Source of the DNA: Listeria grandensis FSL F6-0971
Lineage (GTDB): Bacteria > Bacillota > Bacilli > Lactobacillales > Listeriaceae
Direction: 5' to 3'
Length of the DNA stretch: 64,000 nucleotides
Assembly: GCF_000525835.1 (NCBI RefSeq)
Contig: NZ_AODD01000022.1
Coordinates: 31,764-95,763, forward strand
Positions 1 through 13,222 of the stretch are shown one piece after another (within the stretch, counting starts at the first letter, position 1; every line of letters starts with the position of its first letter). The position numbers were made by a program, and so were the translations under genes. The notes below the pieces were generated by a model. It saw only the letters and a list, made by a program, of their open reading frames with translations, searched no databases and was not told where the DNA came from.

Positions 1-1887
1 CAACATCTTCCATCGCTTGTAATTTTTTCGTGATCTTCTTGCTATCAAAAAATGCTAGCGCCTCCACAACACTCATTCTAAACAATCACTGATCGATTTA
101 TTTTCTATCTTATACTGCAAAACTTCTTCTTGGAATCGCTTGCCGCCACACGCTTCACAAGGCGTCCTGATCGCTTCCATAAACGCAAGGTCCATCGAAA
201 TGACGCCGAGTCCTTTGCAATCTGGACAAGCCCCTTTCGAATTATAGCTAAACATCGAAGGACTTACCCCATTTGCTTCCCCAAACAGTTTGCGTATCGT
301 ATCCATTATTCCAGAATAAGTTGCGGGATTAGAGCGGACATTGGCATGCGCCGCAGACTGGTCAATCACAATCGCATCGGCGTTCTCTTTTAAAAACACT
401 TGATGAATCAATGTACTTTTTCCAGACCCAGCTACGCCTGTCACTACCGTCAAAACTCCTTTTGGAATAGAAACTCGGACGTCTTGCAGATTATGAAGGG
501 AACTGCGAACTTCCGGCAGCATTCCACTGGCTTCTCGTATCTTCGCTTTGATTTCAATTTTATTTTTCAGGTGATTGCCTGTGAGTGTATCGGATTTCAA
601 AAGTCCATCAAAATCACCTTCAAACATGATCTCCCCGCCTTGTTTCCCAGCACCCGGGCCGACATCGATAATATGATCAGCGATTTGGATCACATCAGGA
701 TCATGCTCCACGACAATGACGGTATTTCCTTTATCTCGCAACTTTTGAAGCAGCTCATTCAGCCGGTGAACATCACGAGGATGCAAGCCCACACTAGGTT
801 CATCAAAAATATACAACAAATCCGTCAAACTACTATTGAGATGGCGCACCATTTTGATTCGCTGCGATTCACCGCCTGAGAGCGTCGTCGTCTCGCGATC
901 AAGACTCACATAATCAAGCCCGATATCAACCAGATGCTGCAACCGTTCCATGATGCTCGCTGTCATCGGAAGCGCTATAGGATCCTGAATCTCACGCAAA
1001 ATCGGTATCAGCGCATCCACTTGCAACGCTGTATAGTCTGCTATCGTATGTCCATTGATTTTACAAGATAACGTACGCTTCGAAAGCCTAGTCCCATCAC
1101 AGCCTGGACAATGCACTTCCGATGTATACTGCATCACTCTCTTTTTTGTAGACTCACTCATTTCGCCATCTTTATTAATATACAACCGATCGAATTTCTC
1201 CACCAAGCCCTCATAGCTCGCGTTCATATCCCCCGTCGGCATCTCTATTTTAAATTTAATATCCTTACCGTACAACAACTTATCCCATTCCTCTTCCGAA
1301 TAGTCCATAAGCTTCTTATCATTATCAAAAAATCCCGAAAACGCATACAAGTTCCAATACCACGATCCCACCGAAAAAGTTGGAAAAAGAATCGCGCCAT
1401 CATTCAGAGACTTCGTTTTGTCGAGCATTTTTTCAAGATTTAATGTGATTTTGCGTCCAACACCATGGCATTCAGGACACATTCCCACTGGGTCATTAAA
1501 AGAAAATAAATTCGAACCACCAATTTGAGGCTCCCCAACGCGCGAAAAAAGCAGACGGATAATCGGATTAATATCCGTAATCGTTCCTAAAGTAGAACGC
1601 GAATTTCCGCCTAATCGTTTCTGATCAATGATGACCGATGTCGATAAGTTCTCAATTTTGTCTGCATCCGGCTGTCGATATTTTGGCAGAAAATTGCGAA
1701 TGTAATTGCTATACGTCTCATTCAACTGTCGCTGTGATTCCGTCGCAATCGTACCAAATACAATCGATGACTTGCCAGATCCCGATACCCCAGTAAAAAT
1801 CGTAATTTTCCGTTTTGGGACTTGGATGGAGACATTTTTCAAGTTATTTTCACGTGCACCTATTAATTCGATGTATTCTTGTGTCAT
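1..1887 (-). CDS. UvrA-like ABC-class ATPase (UvrA2/drug-resistance type), frameshifted and cut by the window edge
   Basis: Resembles the short UvrA paralogues (about 750 residues) that bind DNA or confer drug resistance, rather than true UvrA. Visible: first Walker A GVSGSGKSS near residue 33, zinc-type motifs CPECHGVGR and CPGCDGTRL, ABC signature LSGGESQR, D-loop region DEPSVGLHP, second Walker A GVAGSGKST and a further Cys pair CPDCKGLG/CEACGGKRF. I start at ATG 1887 because AGGAGGGG lies just upstream; an in-frame ATG at 1902 overlaps that ribosome site. The frame closes at 73 after SISDCLE, but the next frame continues at once as MSVVEALAFFDSKKIT to the edge, as expected for this family. 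One A is probably missing near 76-78. It is either a real pseudogene or a sequencing error. Confidence 0.75.
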
Positions 1888-1971
1888 GAAACCCCTCCTC
1901 ATTAGATACGTTCAGACCGATCTCAAAAAATCAGCCGAATTTCGATTATACCGATCCACCATCAAAAAGTC

Positions 1972-2030
1972 AAACAAAAAAACACCTATAGAAAAGTACC
2001 TCCATTTTGTGAAGTGCCTTTTCTATAGGT
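1972..2030 (-). terminator. Rho-independent terminator of the esterase-like gene
   Basis: A perfect 13-bp inverted repeat (1984-1996 with 2018-2030) is followed, reading on the minus strand, by a run of T residues. It lies directly after the hydrolase stop codon at 2041. Confidence 0.8.
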
Positions 2031-2040
2031 ATCCCGTTTC

Positions 2041-2787
2041 TTACAATACAGCCTCTTGTTCTAACCACATCAGGTCATCCAAGAAATAAACTAAATCCTC
2101 ACCTAAAATATCCTTCTCACAGTCCGTGGTAATATCGTGCCCCGAACCAGCGTAGAAACATAGTTGTTTATCATCCGAGTGAATATTTTTAAAAATATAG
2201 TTGGCGTCATCTGCCGAAATCTCTTCATCTTGACAGCCTTGACCAATCATCGTTGGTACCGCGATACGCTCGATATCGCTTGCCACTGCCTTGTAGAACG
2301 CAGAACGTGCATCTGTCATCGTTTTTATTTCAGGCGCATAATTAGCAAGCATCACTTGTGCTTCCTCTTCTGCAATGCCTTCCTTCTTCATACTCTTTAA
2401 TAAATACTTCTCCACAGGAATATATCGCATTTTGCGATTCACATTCGCGCATAGCGGAGCGATTGCCTTCGGATCAAATGTTTCCGCCATTTTCAAAGCA
2501 AAAACACCACCCATTGCAGCGCCGACGATTGCTATTTCGTGATATCCTTGGTCCAATAAATGCTTGTAACCAGCTTTCGCGTCTTCGTACCACATATCTG
2601 GTGTGGTCTTCAGGAAGATTGCTGGCTCCTCGCCATGACCGCGATAATTTGGTGCATACACTGTATAACCATTATCCGCTAGATATTCACCTAATTCTCT
2701 AACATCCTCTGTCGTTCCCGCAAACCCATGCAGTAATAGAACAGCCCGATTGCCTGCTTTTAAAAGAAAGCTACGATCCGTACTCAT
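2041..2787 (-). CDS. Carboxylesterase-family alpha/beta hydrolase with the nucleophile Ser replaced by Ala
   Basis: A 248-residue soluble alpha/beta hydrolase of the Est30/monoacylglycerol lipase type, corresponding by position to lmo2452. The oxyanion-side motif LLLHGFAG (about residues 17-24) is present. Candidate acid (QDEEIS) and base (GSGHDITTD) residues are kept near the C-terminus. The nucleophile elbow normally reads G-x-S-x-G but here reads GAAMGG, with Ala91 (codon GCA) where Ser (TCA) is expected. If the base call is right, normal Ser-hydrolase chemistry is not possible. The start at 2787 (MSTDRS) is preferred; an in-frame GTG at 2799 directly abuts the GGAGG and would be too close. 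Confidence 0.85.
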   Translation of the reverse strand: MSTDRSFLLKAGNRAVLLLHGFAGTTEDVRELGEYLADNGYTVYAPNYRGHGEEPAIFLKTTPDMWYEDAKAGYKHLLDQGYHEIAIVGAAMGGVFALKMAETFDPKAIAPLCANVNRKMRYIPVEKYLLKSMKKEGIAEEEAQVMLANYAPEIKTMTDARSAFYKAVASDIERIAVPTMIGQGCQDEEISADDANYIFKNIHSDDKQLCFYAGSGHDITTDCEKDILGEDLVYFLDDLMWLEQEAVL

Positions 2788-3027
2788 GATTAATTGCACT
2801 CCTCCATCTTCCTTAACTTGCCCTCATTGTACGCCATATTTGCGCAAAATGCCAACTTTTGATTTGATGCCTGAAAACCATTGCTATCAAAGGTTTCATC
2901 ACCGTTCACAATCTCCGTTTTCTGAGTAAGTATTTTATACAATAGACATATGATAACGCCAAACCGAAGATGTGTCAATCTTAATTTCACATAATCAATC
3001 GAAAAACAACATTTCCCTACTTTATCC

Positions 3028-3741
3028 CTACATTTGCGTCACATCTTCGTCAAAAAATGCGGCAATAATAGTATGCAATTCCCGCGGTTTCTGGCGAATC
3101 AAAAAATGCGTGCCATTATGAATAACGGTCATTTCCCCACGCTGAACTAAATCCACCATTTTCCTAGTATCGGCTTTTGAAATGACATCATATTCACCAA
3201 TAATCGCCAGCATTGGAGCTGAAATTCTAGCCAAATCCGCCTCTTTAATATGTGGATGAAAAATCATCAATCCTATCTGCGCCTTCACACGCCTAAAAAA
3301 GAAACTGAGCGGTGCCAGAAGAAACGAAAACAAATAAGCGCCAAAAGAAAAAATATTAGCCCACCATCTAATCTGGCTCGCGTCATAATTCGTCCCAATC
3401 ACAACCATCTGCTTTTGCCTTTTCGGCTGATACATCGCCATTTCAAGCGCAATAATTCCGCCATCACTATATCCAATAACACGATACATATTAATTTTCA
3501 AAAAATCTAATAAACATAAAATATCCAGTGCCATGACTTGAAAATCAAGCGGGCAAAAACCAAGTTCAGACTTCCCATGACCACGCGAGTCCACCGCGAT
3601 CACTTGATAATTTTTTCGAAAGAAGTCAATTTGTCGCTTCAATGCACCATGACTTTGCCCATTTCCGTGCAACAAAACAAGCGGTTCACCACTGCCATAC
3701 ACACGATAAGATAGTTCTACTCCATTCACATATGCTTTCAT
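3028..3741 (-). CDS. Alpha/beta hydrolase
   Basis: A 237-residue hydrolase with LVLLHGNGQSHG (oxyanion region), GYSDGG (nucleophile elbow with Ser), an acid candidate in GEYDVISK and a base candidate in NGTHFL. It therefore keeps the full triad missing from its neighbour. A hydrophobic stretch around residues 130-150 (FSFGAYLFSFLLAPLSFFF) may be a lid or membrane contact. By position it corresponds to lmo2453, annotated there as an epoxide-hydrolase-like protein; the substrate cannot be read from sequence. I start at ATG 3741 (MKAYVNG). The longer frame to 3771 overlaps a TATAAT-like -10 at about 3768-3773. Confidence 0.85.
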   Translation of the reverse strand: MKAYVNGVELSYRVYGSGEPLVLLHGNGQSHGALKRQIDFFRKNYQVIAVDSRGHGKSELGFCPLDFQVMALDILCLLDFLKINMYRVIGYSDGGIIALEMAMYQPKRQKQMVVIGTNYDASQIRWWANIFSFGAYLFSFLLAPLSFFFRRVKAQIGLMIFHPHIKEADLARISAPMLAIIGEYDVISKADTRKMVDLVQRGEMTVIHNGTHFLIRQKPRELHTIIAAFFDEDVTQM

Positions 3742-4039
3742 CGCTATCACCAGACCTTTTCGTAAGGTCATTATAGCAGAAAATAACGATATTGGCTTTT
3801 ATATTACACTGGGGGATGAGAATAATATAAAAGGTGCTTTCATAAGCAAGAAACACACTTCTCATTCCTAAATTATTCTTATTTTTATGGAGTGAAGTAA
3901 GCCTCAAAAAAACTCATTAGTATAGCTTCTATCATTTTATTTACGATATTTTTAGCACAGATAACTGGATATATATTTTATTCTTACTAGTAGTGGTTTT
4001 TTGTGCTTCATTTTACAATTAAATCTATTAATGTCCTTT

Positions 4040-4424
4040 TTAAGGAATGCAGTAAAACCAGAAAAATTCATTATCTGGAGTCACTACAATTAACCTAGCA
4101 TAGTATATTAGATCTTTTTCCTTTATTACGGGAAATGCTTTAGCTGAGTAGACTACAGATTTATCTGGTATCGTTGGGCTTTGAAAATCTGATATCATTG
4201 GCGCATATTTCCAAATCCCTTGAATAGTTCCAATTTGTTCGTCAATATCTTGCTTCGTTGGTTTTTCAAGGGTTTCCAAATCTTTTCCACCTATAGTTAG
4301 ATAGAATTGATCGTGAAGTCTAAATTCAGAATTATTGGGTGAAAAATTATTTTTATTTATAACTAAAAATACAATTAGACCTAGGAGCATCACTGATGCT
4401 ATGATGATGAGGATTTTTTTTCAA
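4040..4424 (-). CDS. Small membrane-anchored hypothetical protein, start disrupted by a poly-A indel
   Basis: I do not recognise this family. The readable frame gives MMLLGLIVFLVINKNNF followed by a soluble tail ending WFYCIP. Just upstream, AGGAGG with 8-nt spacing precedes a TTG at 4424, but the A8 run at 4414-4421 puts that start out of frame. With one A fewer the protein begins MKKILIIIASVMLLGLIVF, a typical N-terminal membrane anchor, and is about 127 residues long. It lies just downstream of the secreted protein gene at 4441-5122, so the two are probably co-transcribed and may work together. Confidence 0.6.
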
Positions 4425-4440
4425 GTGTCACGCCTCCTAT

Positions 4441-5122
4441 TCAGGGATATTTAATATAAATTTCAGAATTTCTCGTACTCTTATATGTTTTATATTCAGT
4501 ACGATATAGAACCCCGCTGCCACTATAATATTTAAGAGTATAGTTATTTTGATACACATCTCCCTTTACAGCAGGTCTACTGTACCTTTTAACATCAGCT
4601 TTAAGAAAACCCCCACTACCAGATGAACTCGCTCCAGCCACAGTAAAAGAGAGTGGACCGAATCCTAATGTTAAACTAGCGCTACCTGATCTTTTTTTCG
4701 TAGCTGAGAAAAAATATCCATCATACTTTTTTTTCTCAGGGAAGTCTGGATGATAGTTTAGAAATACCAGACTCTTTTATTTTTTTTGATGAGGTATTTG
4801 TACTTGTCGTCCAACCACTTGTGCTTTTTAATAAAGGACGATCCATTATTATTTCTGCCACAGGTAACCTTACCTCAACGCCAAGAGGCAAATTCTCCAT
4901 TATTTCATAGGCCTCTTCGCTAAATTCATCCTTTTTATCTACATTGTATCCTTCATTTATTTCAGTTACAAGCTTACCATCCATATTCTCTTGAACTATC
5001 TTATCATTATCATCTTTATAGACATTTGATTCTATTCCTTCTGCATTTGCCATCATAGGTTGAAATAGTGTTGCGCCAATTATCCCTATCGAAATCGCTG
5101 ATATAAATTTTTTGAAACTCAT
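4441..5122 (-). CDS. Secreted hypothetical protein with signal peptide, frameshifted
   Basis: Starts MSFKKFISAISIGIIGATL and has a signal peptide ending about ANA-EG (residue 27), an acidic pro-like region, then a Gly/Ser-rich and Tyr/Lys-rich C-terminal half (AGASSSGSGG, YYSGSGVLYRTEYKTYKSTR). The first frame ends at 4736. The second frame gives continuous sensible sequence (LVFLNYHPDFPEKKKYDGYF and onward) to the stop at 4441. The switch lies near 4771-4779, consistent with one extra A in the A4 run at 4775-4778. The repaired length is about 226 residues. RBS and start at 5122 are clear. No family is recognised. The pairing with a small membrane protein resembles bacteriocin/immunity arrangements, which is only an inference. 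Confidence 0.6.
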
Positions 5123-5148
5123 TTTCGATCTCCTCTTTCCTATGTTAT

Positions 5149-5203
5149 ATTATACCCACTATTTATGTTACAATAAACACATAAAAAATGCAAGCGCTAT
5201 CAA
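5149..5203 (-). promoter_or_regulatory. Promoter with upstream cre-like (CcpA) site for the secreted protein gene
   Basis: On the minus strand: -10 TATAAT (5149-5154), 17-bp spacer, weak -35 TTTATT (5172-5177). Upstream, 5188-5203 reads TTGATAGCGCTTGCAT, matching 15 of 16 positions of the Bacillus cre consensus WTGNNARCGNWWWCAW. A cre upstream of the -35 is compatible with CcpA activation. The rest of 5123-5438 shows nothing else apart from the eno terminator. Confidence 0.55.
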
Positions 5204-5388
5204 AATGGTATCTGTAGTATATCTTCATTAATTTTTAGTACAGGTAGTTGGATATTAGTCTTTTTACTAGTAAACACTCTATTTAAAAATACTGACAGAT
5301 CTGCTCATATAAAAAATCATAAATAATATAGTTAGTTCATCAAAATTCCCTCCCTGACGTTTATTTACACATATCGCTTAACAAACAC

Positions 5389-5424
5389 AGGAAAGCCCCC
5401 AGAAAAAATTCCGGGGGCTTTCCT
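5389..5424 (-). terminator. Terminator after eno (end of the glycolytic operon)
   Basis: A strong 12-bp GC-rich stem (5389-5400 with 5413-5424) begins 14 nt after the eno stop. The following T tract on the minus strand is imperfect (TGTGTTTGTT). Confidence 0.75.
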
Positions 5425-5438
5425 AAGTTCACAAGCGA

Positions 5439-6734
<1,296 letters not shown>

Positions 6735-6840
6735 TTATACTCTCCTCTAAAAATGAATTTTGTAAGGAAGTGACCGAATTACCGGTTGCTTACCTTCTTA
6801 TTTTAGCCTTGTTTCGTCAAAAACGCAAAGCAAGACCTGT

Positions 6841-8373
6841 TTATTTTTGAATTAAACTTTCGCCAGTCATTTCTGCTGGTTTTTTCACGCCTAAAAGATC
6901 AAGCATCGTTGGGGCTACGTCGGCTAAACGACCGCCTTCACGCAGTGTTACGCCAAGCTTGGTTACGATTACTGGAACCGGAACTGTCGTATGCGCTGTA
7001 TGTGGCTTGCCTTCTGGTGTTGTCATCGTTTCAGAATTACCATGATCGGCGAAAATAATCGCAGAACCGCCTTTTTCCAAAATAGCTTCGACAACGCGTC
7101 CAAGGTTCTCATCCACTGCTTCAATCGCTTTAATCGTTGGTTCAACCATCCCTGAGTGACCTACCATATCAGGATTCGCAAAGTTTAAGATAATCGCATC
7201 GTGTTTATCGTTTTTGATATCTTCTACTAACGCATCCGTTACTTCATAGGCGCTCATTTCAGGTTTCAAATCGTACGTTTCCACTTTCGGTGAATCGATT
7301 AGAATCCGGCTTTCACCAGGAAACTCTTCGTTACGTCCACCGTTCATGAAGAAAGTAACGTGAGGATATTTCTCTGTTTCAGCAATACGCAACTGCGATA
7401 AGCCTTCATTAGATAAAACTTCCCCGATCACATTCGTCATTGGCATCGGAGCAAAAGCAACCTCCGCCACAATGCTAGGATTGTAAAGTGTCATTGTTAC
7501 GAATTTGATATTTTTCGGATGTTTGTCGCCACGATCAAAATGTTCCCATTCTGTATCTGTGAACGCATTCGAAAGTTGAATCGCACGGTCAGGACGGAAG
7601 TTGAAGAAAATAACAGCGTCGTTATCTTTCACCGTTGCGACTGGTTTACCATCTTTCGCTACAACAGCAGGAACGACGAACTCGTCATTTTTGCCGTCCG
7701 CGTAAGAAGCTTCGACCAATTTCACAGGATCTTCAAATTGCGCGCCTTCGCCTTTAACAATTGTGTTATAGGCTTTTTCGACACGTTCCCAGCGCTTATC
7801 ACGATCCATCGCGTAGAAACGCCCAGAAACTGTTGCAATCGCGCCATAGTTAAGATCGGCAATGGCTTTTTGTAACGTTTCTAAATAGCCTACTGCAGAT
7901 TGTGGTGCCACGTCGCGTCCATCAAGGAAAGCATGGATATAGACGTTTTTCACGCCTTCTTTTTTCGCTGTTTCAAGCAAGGCTACTAAATGGTTGATGT
8001 GGCTATGCACGCCACCATCTGATAGCAAGCCGAACAAGTGAAGATCAGAATTGTTCGTTTTGGTGTGTGTGAAAGCATTATTTAACGCTTCATTTTTCGC
8101 GAATTCTTCTTCTTCAATAGCTTTGTCAATACGCGTCAAACTTTGGTAAACAATACGTCCAGCGCCGATATTTGTATGGCCAACTTCTGAGTTACCCATT
8201 TGACCTTCTGGAAGACCGACATCAAGGCCGGCTGCTTTCAGTTGTCCATGCGGATACGTTTCCCAGTAGCGGTCAAAGTTAGGTTTATTAGCTAAGGCAA
8301 CAGCATTCCCAACTGTTTCGTTACGTAAACCGAAACCATCAAGAATGATGATAGCTACAGGTGATTTAGTCAT
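6841..8373 (-). CDS. gpmI: 2,3-bisphosphoglycerate-independent phosphoglycerate mutase
   Basis: Interconverts 3- and 2-phosphoglycerate using Mn2+ and a phosphoserine intermediate. It has 510 residues, standard for the family. The alkaline-phosphatase-superfamily metal site begins [10 protein letters not shown]; the catalytic Ser lies in [16 protein letters not shown]-terminal metal ligands lie in ADHGNSE and [10 protein letters not shown]. The ATG at 8373 directly abuts the tpiA stop codon, with GGAGG inside the end of tpiA, so translation is probably coupled. Confidence 0.97.
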   Translation of the reverse strand: MTKSPVAIIILDGFGLRNETVGNAVALANKPNFDRYWETYPHGQLKAAGLDVGLPEGQMGNSEVGHTNIGAGRIVYQSLTRIDKAIEEEEFAKNEALNNAFTHTKTNNSDLHLFGLLSDGGVHSHINHLVALLETAKKEGVKNVYIHAFLDGRDVAPQSAVGYLETLQKAIADLNYGAIATVSGRFYAMDRDKRWERVEKAYNTIVKGEGAQFEDPVKLVEASYADGKNDEFVVPAVVAKDGKPVATVKDNDAVIFFNFRPDRAIQLSNAFTDTEWEHFDRGDKHPKNIKFVTMTLYNPSIVAEVAFAPMPMTNVIGEVLSNEGLSQLRIAETEKYPHVTFFMNGGRNEEFPGESRILIDSPKVETYDLKPEMSAYEVTDALVEDIKNDKHDAIILNFANPDMVGHSGMVEPTIKAIEAVDENLGRVVEAILEKGGSAIIFADHGNSETMTTPEGKPHTAHTTVPVPVIVTKLGVTLREGGRLADVAPTMLDLLGVKKPAEMTGESLIQK

Positions 8374-9261
<888 letters not shown>

Positions 9262-9304
9262 CTATCGTGACCTGCGAAATACGAGAGGTTAACAGTTTCA
9301 ATCC

Positions 9305-10495
9305 TTATTTATCGCTAATTGATTCAACGCCTGGTAATTTTTTGCCTTCTAGGTATTCTAGAGAAGCACCGCCACCAGTTGAAATGTGTGTGAATTTGTC
9401 AGCGTAACCTAGGTCCATCGCTGCAGCTGCACTATCGCCGCCACCGATGATTGTCGTTGCACCTTCAAGGTTCGCGATTGCTTCACAAACGCCGATTGTT
9501 CCTTTAGCAAAGTTGCTCATTTCGAATACGCCCATAGGACCGTTCCAAACAACTGTTTTCGCGCCTTGTAATTCTTTTGTGAAAAGCTCCACTGTCGCAG
9601 GACCGATATCCAAACCTTCTTCGTCAGCTGGGATATGGTTCGAGTCAACTGTGTGGAATGGTGCGTCATTGCTGAATTCGTGAGAAACAACATTATCGAT
9701 TGGAAGTACTAATTTGTCGCCTGCTTTTTCAAGTAAGCTCTTCGCAAGATCGATTTTATCTTTCTCTAAAAGGGAAATACCGACTTCTTTACCTTGTGCT
9801 TTGAAGAATGTGTATGCCATTCCGCCACCGATAAGTAATTTGTCTGCTTTTTCGATTAAGTTCTCAATAACGCCGATTTTGTCGGAAACTTTCGCGCCAC
9901 CAAGGATGGCAACAAGTGGACGTGATGGGTTATCCACAACGCCACCGATGAATTTGATTTCTTTTTCCATTAGGAAGCCTGCTGCAGAGTCCAAGTTAGA
10001 AGCGATTCCAACGTTAGAAGCATGCGCGCGATGGGCTGTTCCGAATGCGTCGTTCACAAAAACATCACCTAGAGAAGCCCAATACTTGCCTAGCTCTGGA
10101 TCATTTTTGCTTTCTTTTTTACCGTCGACATCTTCAAAACGCGTATTTTCGAAAAGAATAACGTCTCCATCTTTCATCTCGTTAATCGCACCTTCAAGTT
10201 CTGGTCCACGAGTTACAGGCACAAATTTTACTTCTTTGCCTAATAATTCGCTCAAACGTTCAGCAACTGGGCGAAGTGATTTGTCCGCTTTGTCTTCTTC
10301 TGCCTTCACTTTACCTAAGTGAGAGAAAAGAATTGCTTTCCCGTTTTGTTCAAGGATATATTGAATCGTTGGAAGTGCCGCTACGATACGATTATCATTG
10401 GTAATTTTACCGTCTTTCATTGGAACGTTAAAATCAACACGTACTAGAACTTTTTTGTCGTTTAAGTCTAAATCAGTCACAACTTTTTTAGCCAT
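9305..10495 (-). CDS. pgk: Phosphoglycerate kinase
   Basis: Transfers the acyl phosphate of 1,3-bisphosphoglycerate to ADP. It has 396 residues in two Rossmann-like lobes. N-terminal substrate motifs are VRVDFNVP and FSHLGKVK, with HRAHAS further on; the hinge/nucleotide part includes [11 protein letters not shown], the adenine pocket and the C-terminal GGGDSAAA and STGGGASLE loops. A clear AGGAG-type ribosome site lies before the ATG. A hairpin in the gap after gap probably lowers read-through, so gap and the pgk-eno block can differ in level. Confidence 0.98.
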   Translation of the reverse strand: MAKKVVTDLDLNDKKVLVRVDFNVPMKDGKITNDNRIVAALPTIQYILEQNGKAILFSHLGKVKAEEDKADKSLRPVAERLSELLGKEVKFVPVTRGPELEGAINEMKDGDVILFENTRFEDVDGKKESKNDPELGKYWASLGDVFVNDAFGTAHRAHASNVGIASNLDSAAGFLMEKEIKFIGGVVDNPSRPLVAILGGAKVSDKIGVIENLIEKADKLLIGGGMAYTFFKAQGKEVGISLLEKDKIDLAKSLLEKAGDKLVLPIDNVVSHEFSNDAPFHTVDSNHIPADEEGLDIGPATVELFTKELQGAKTVVWNGPMGVFEMSNFAKGTIGVCEAIANLEGATTIIGGGDSAAAAMDLGYADKFTHISTGGGASLEYLEGKKLPGVESISDK

Positions 10496-10528
10496 AATAA
10501 AATTCCTCCATTATTCAACTTTCAAATA

Positions 10529-10562
10529 AAAAGCGGAAACAAAAGACCTGTTCCCGCTTATT
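10529..10562 (-). terminator. Attenuator-like hairpin between gap and pgk
   Basis: The minus strand reads AAGCGGGAACAG, an 8-nt loop, GTTTCCGCTT, then TTTATTT. This has terminator form but sits inside the operon, so it is more likely a partial terminator or mRNA stabiliser, as described for cggR-gapA operons of Bacillus. Confidence 0.6.
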
Positions 10563-10588
10563 TGTTTATTATTTAGTTCTAAGCAATC

Positions 10589-11600
<1,012 letters not shown>

Positions 11601-11634
11601 AAGTCAATTTCCTCCTTGAAAATAATGAAATTTT

Positions 11635-12681
11635 TTATTTCAAAAGGGTGTTTTCCCCTCTTAAAAGCATCGTTGCGGCTCCTTCATCTGTTACTAAAAT
11701 CGTATTGGACGGAGCGGTTTTCATATACGACTTGATTGCTTTGGCCTTCGAAGTGCCTCCTGCTAGCGCAATGATATTCGGTATGCGAGGTAGGTCTTCA
11801 AATTGTAAACCAAATGTTGGAACTTTGTACACGACTTCGCCTTGTTCGTTGAAGTAATAACCAAATGCTTCTCCTACGGCTTGTCTATCTGTAATCTTTT
11901 GCATAGCTTCGGCGTCCGTGTGTCTGCGTTTAGCCATTGTAATTGCATCTCCAATACCGTGCAAAATGGCATTGGCTGATTGTACGAGTCGCAATCCTTC
12001 TTGAATGGCCGGCTCTTTCAGGAGCGATTGATACGCTTCTTCGCCAAGCTGTTCCGGTACGTAAAACATACGGTGTTTGCCGTTCGTCTTCGTTGCCATC
12101 CTGTCGCAAATCGTGTTGGCTTGGTTGTTCAGTTCTTCCCCGAGTCCGCCACGTCCTGGGACAAATAGTAGTTCGCGTCCATTTGCAAAGTCAGGTGTCA
12201 TCATTTCAGCTAGCGTCGCCATTGTAGAACCACCCATGACCGCGATAATATTTTTTTGCTCTGTGAGCGATAAATCCAGTTGTTCGAGTGCCACACGTCC
12301 CATTTCTTCCAAGACCCATGGTGTTACATCACTGTCGCCTTGAACAACGAAACAAGCTTTGATCTTTAATTTCTCGCGCAGTCGATCTTCCATTGTATGT
12401 ATTCCCGTTAACTGATTCATAACGGATTCTAATTCGCGAAATACGACCAGACCATCCTTCGTCACTGTCATCCCAGCAGGAGCAATGCCAATCAACCCTT
12501 GTGCTTTCAAAAATTCTACCTCACCGCGTAGCACCCGTTCACTCATGCCCAACATCTGAGCAAGTGTCCGTCTACCAACAGGTTCCGCAAAATAAATCGA
12601 ACGCAAGATTTGATAACGCTTCTGCATTACTAAAAGCATGTCGGGTAATAATTTCTTTTGAATGTTAATGATATCTGACAT
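11635..12681 (-). CDS. cggR: Central glycolytic genes regulator (SorC/DeoR-type repressor)
   Basis: Repressor of the glycolytic operon, released by fructose-1,6-bisphosphate in Bacillus. It has 348 residues from MSDIINIQKKLLPDMLLVMQKR; AGGAG lies 8 nt upstream of 12681, so the longer in-frame ATG at 12729 is unlikely, and that extension would run through the operator. The N-terminal winged helix includes RRTLAQMLGMSERVLRGEVEFLK; the rest is the sugar-phosphate-binding SorC domain with VMGGSTMA, FVPGRGG and HGIGDA. First gene of the operon, 34 nt before gap, hence autoregulated. Confidence 0.96.
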   Translation of the reverse strand: MSDIINIQKKLLPDMLLVMQKRYQILRSIYFAEPVGRRTLAQMLGMSERVLRGEVEFLKAQGLIGIAPAGMTVTKDGLVVFRELESVMNQLTGIHTMEDRLREKLKIKACFVVQGDSDVTPWVLEEMGRVALEQLDLSLTEQKNIIAVMGGSTMATLAEMMTPDFANGRELLFVPGRGGLGEELNNQANTICDRMATKTNGKHRMFYVPEQLGEEAYQSLLKEPAIQEGLRLVQSANAILHGIGDAITMAKRRHTDAEAMQKITDRQAVGEAFGYYFNEQGEVVYKVPTFGLQFEDLPRIPNIIALAGGTSKAKAIKSYMKTAPSNTILVTDEGAATMLLRGENTLLK

Positions 12682-12703
12682 TTCAAAGTCTCCTAACCGT
12701 CTT

Positions 12704-12740
12704 GGACTCTTCTTGACCCGCTTAGTCATAAGATGTCCCG
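12704..12740 (-). promoter_or_regulatory. CggR operator
   Basis: The minus strand reads CGGGAC-N6-TGAC-N4-CGGGTC-N7-GTCC. This has the same spacing as the B. subtilis cggR operator as I recall it (CGGGAC-N6-TGTC-N4-CGGGAC-N7-GTCC). It lies 23 nt upstream of the cggR start, so CggR bound here would block its own operon. Confidence 0.85.
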
Positions 12741-13161
12741 ATAAAACTAAAAAAACAAGAGATCCAAGTTCTGCTAGTAAACTATTGTGACTATCATCTA
12801 ATATGAAACACTGTTTTAAAGCTGTATTTCGAATCCAGTCATCTTAATCGTTTCTAAACGTAACCCATCTCTTTCGTAAATCGCTTGCCGTAACGCAAGT
12901 AGTTATTTCATTACCCTACGACAACCATTCTACCAGTGATTGGGTCAAAATTCAAGCATAAAGCCTAAATTAAAGTAAAATTCACGATCTATTAACACTG
13001 TGTTCCTACCATGAAAAAGGAGCACGTTGTACATATTCCACATAATGAATATGTTAAAACATGAACAAGTCAAACTGAAATAATTTGCGTGTGGTCAAGC
13101 AAGTCAGAAGACCACCATGATAGTCATGCTGTAGATCCGGCTTTCAATAATTCAAACATGT
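12741..13161 (-). promoter_or_regulatory. Intergenic region between rpoN and cggR, presumed to hold the glycolytic operon promoter
   Basis: No convincing gene. Near the operator a weak -35 TTGGAT with a 17-bp spacer and a poor -10 (TTATCG) can be proposed, but I am not sure of it. A short inverted repeat (GTGGTC ... GACCAC) lies near 13091-13127. Nothing else is recognised. Confidence 0.3.
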
Positions 13162-13203
13162 ATGTTGGGACTGTAACTCATTTCATTCGAACAGTCCCAA
13201 CAT
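13162..13203 (-). terminator. Hairpin after rpoN
   Basis: A perfect 13-bp stem (13162-13174 with 13191-13203) starts 20 nt after the rpoN stop. The T tract on the minus strand is poor, so termination strength is uncertain. Confidence 0.6.
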
Positions 13204-13222
13204 TACAGTTTATGCCAAGGAT

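Noticed and set aside
2790..2990. Minus-strand frame of 66 residues upstream of the esterase-like gene
   Set aside because: Odd composition, no ribosome site, and it covers the likely promoter/leader of the esterase gene.
4414..4421. Phase variation by a poly-A tract at the start of the small membrane protein gene
   Set aside because: Attractive, but similar single-base changes occur in many runs, including in gap, so a sequencing artefact is more likely.
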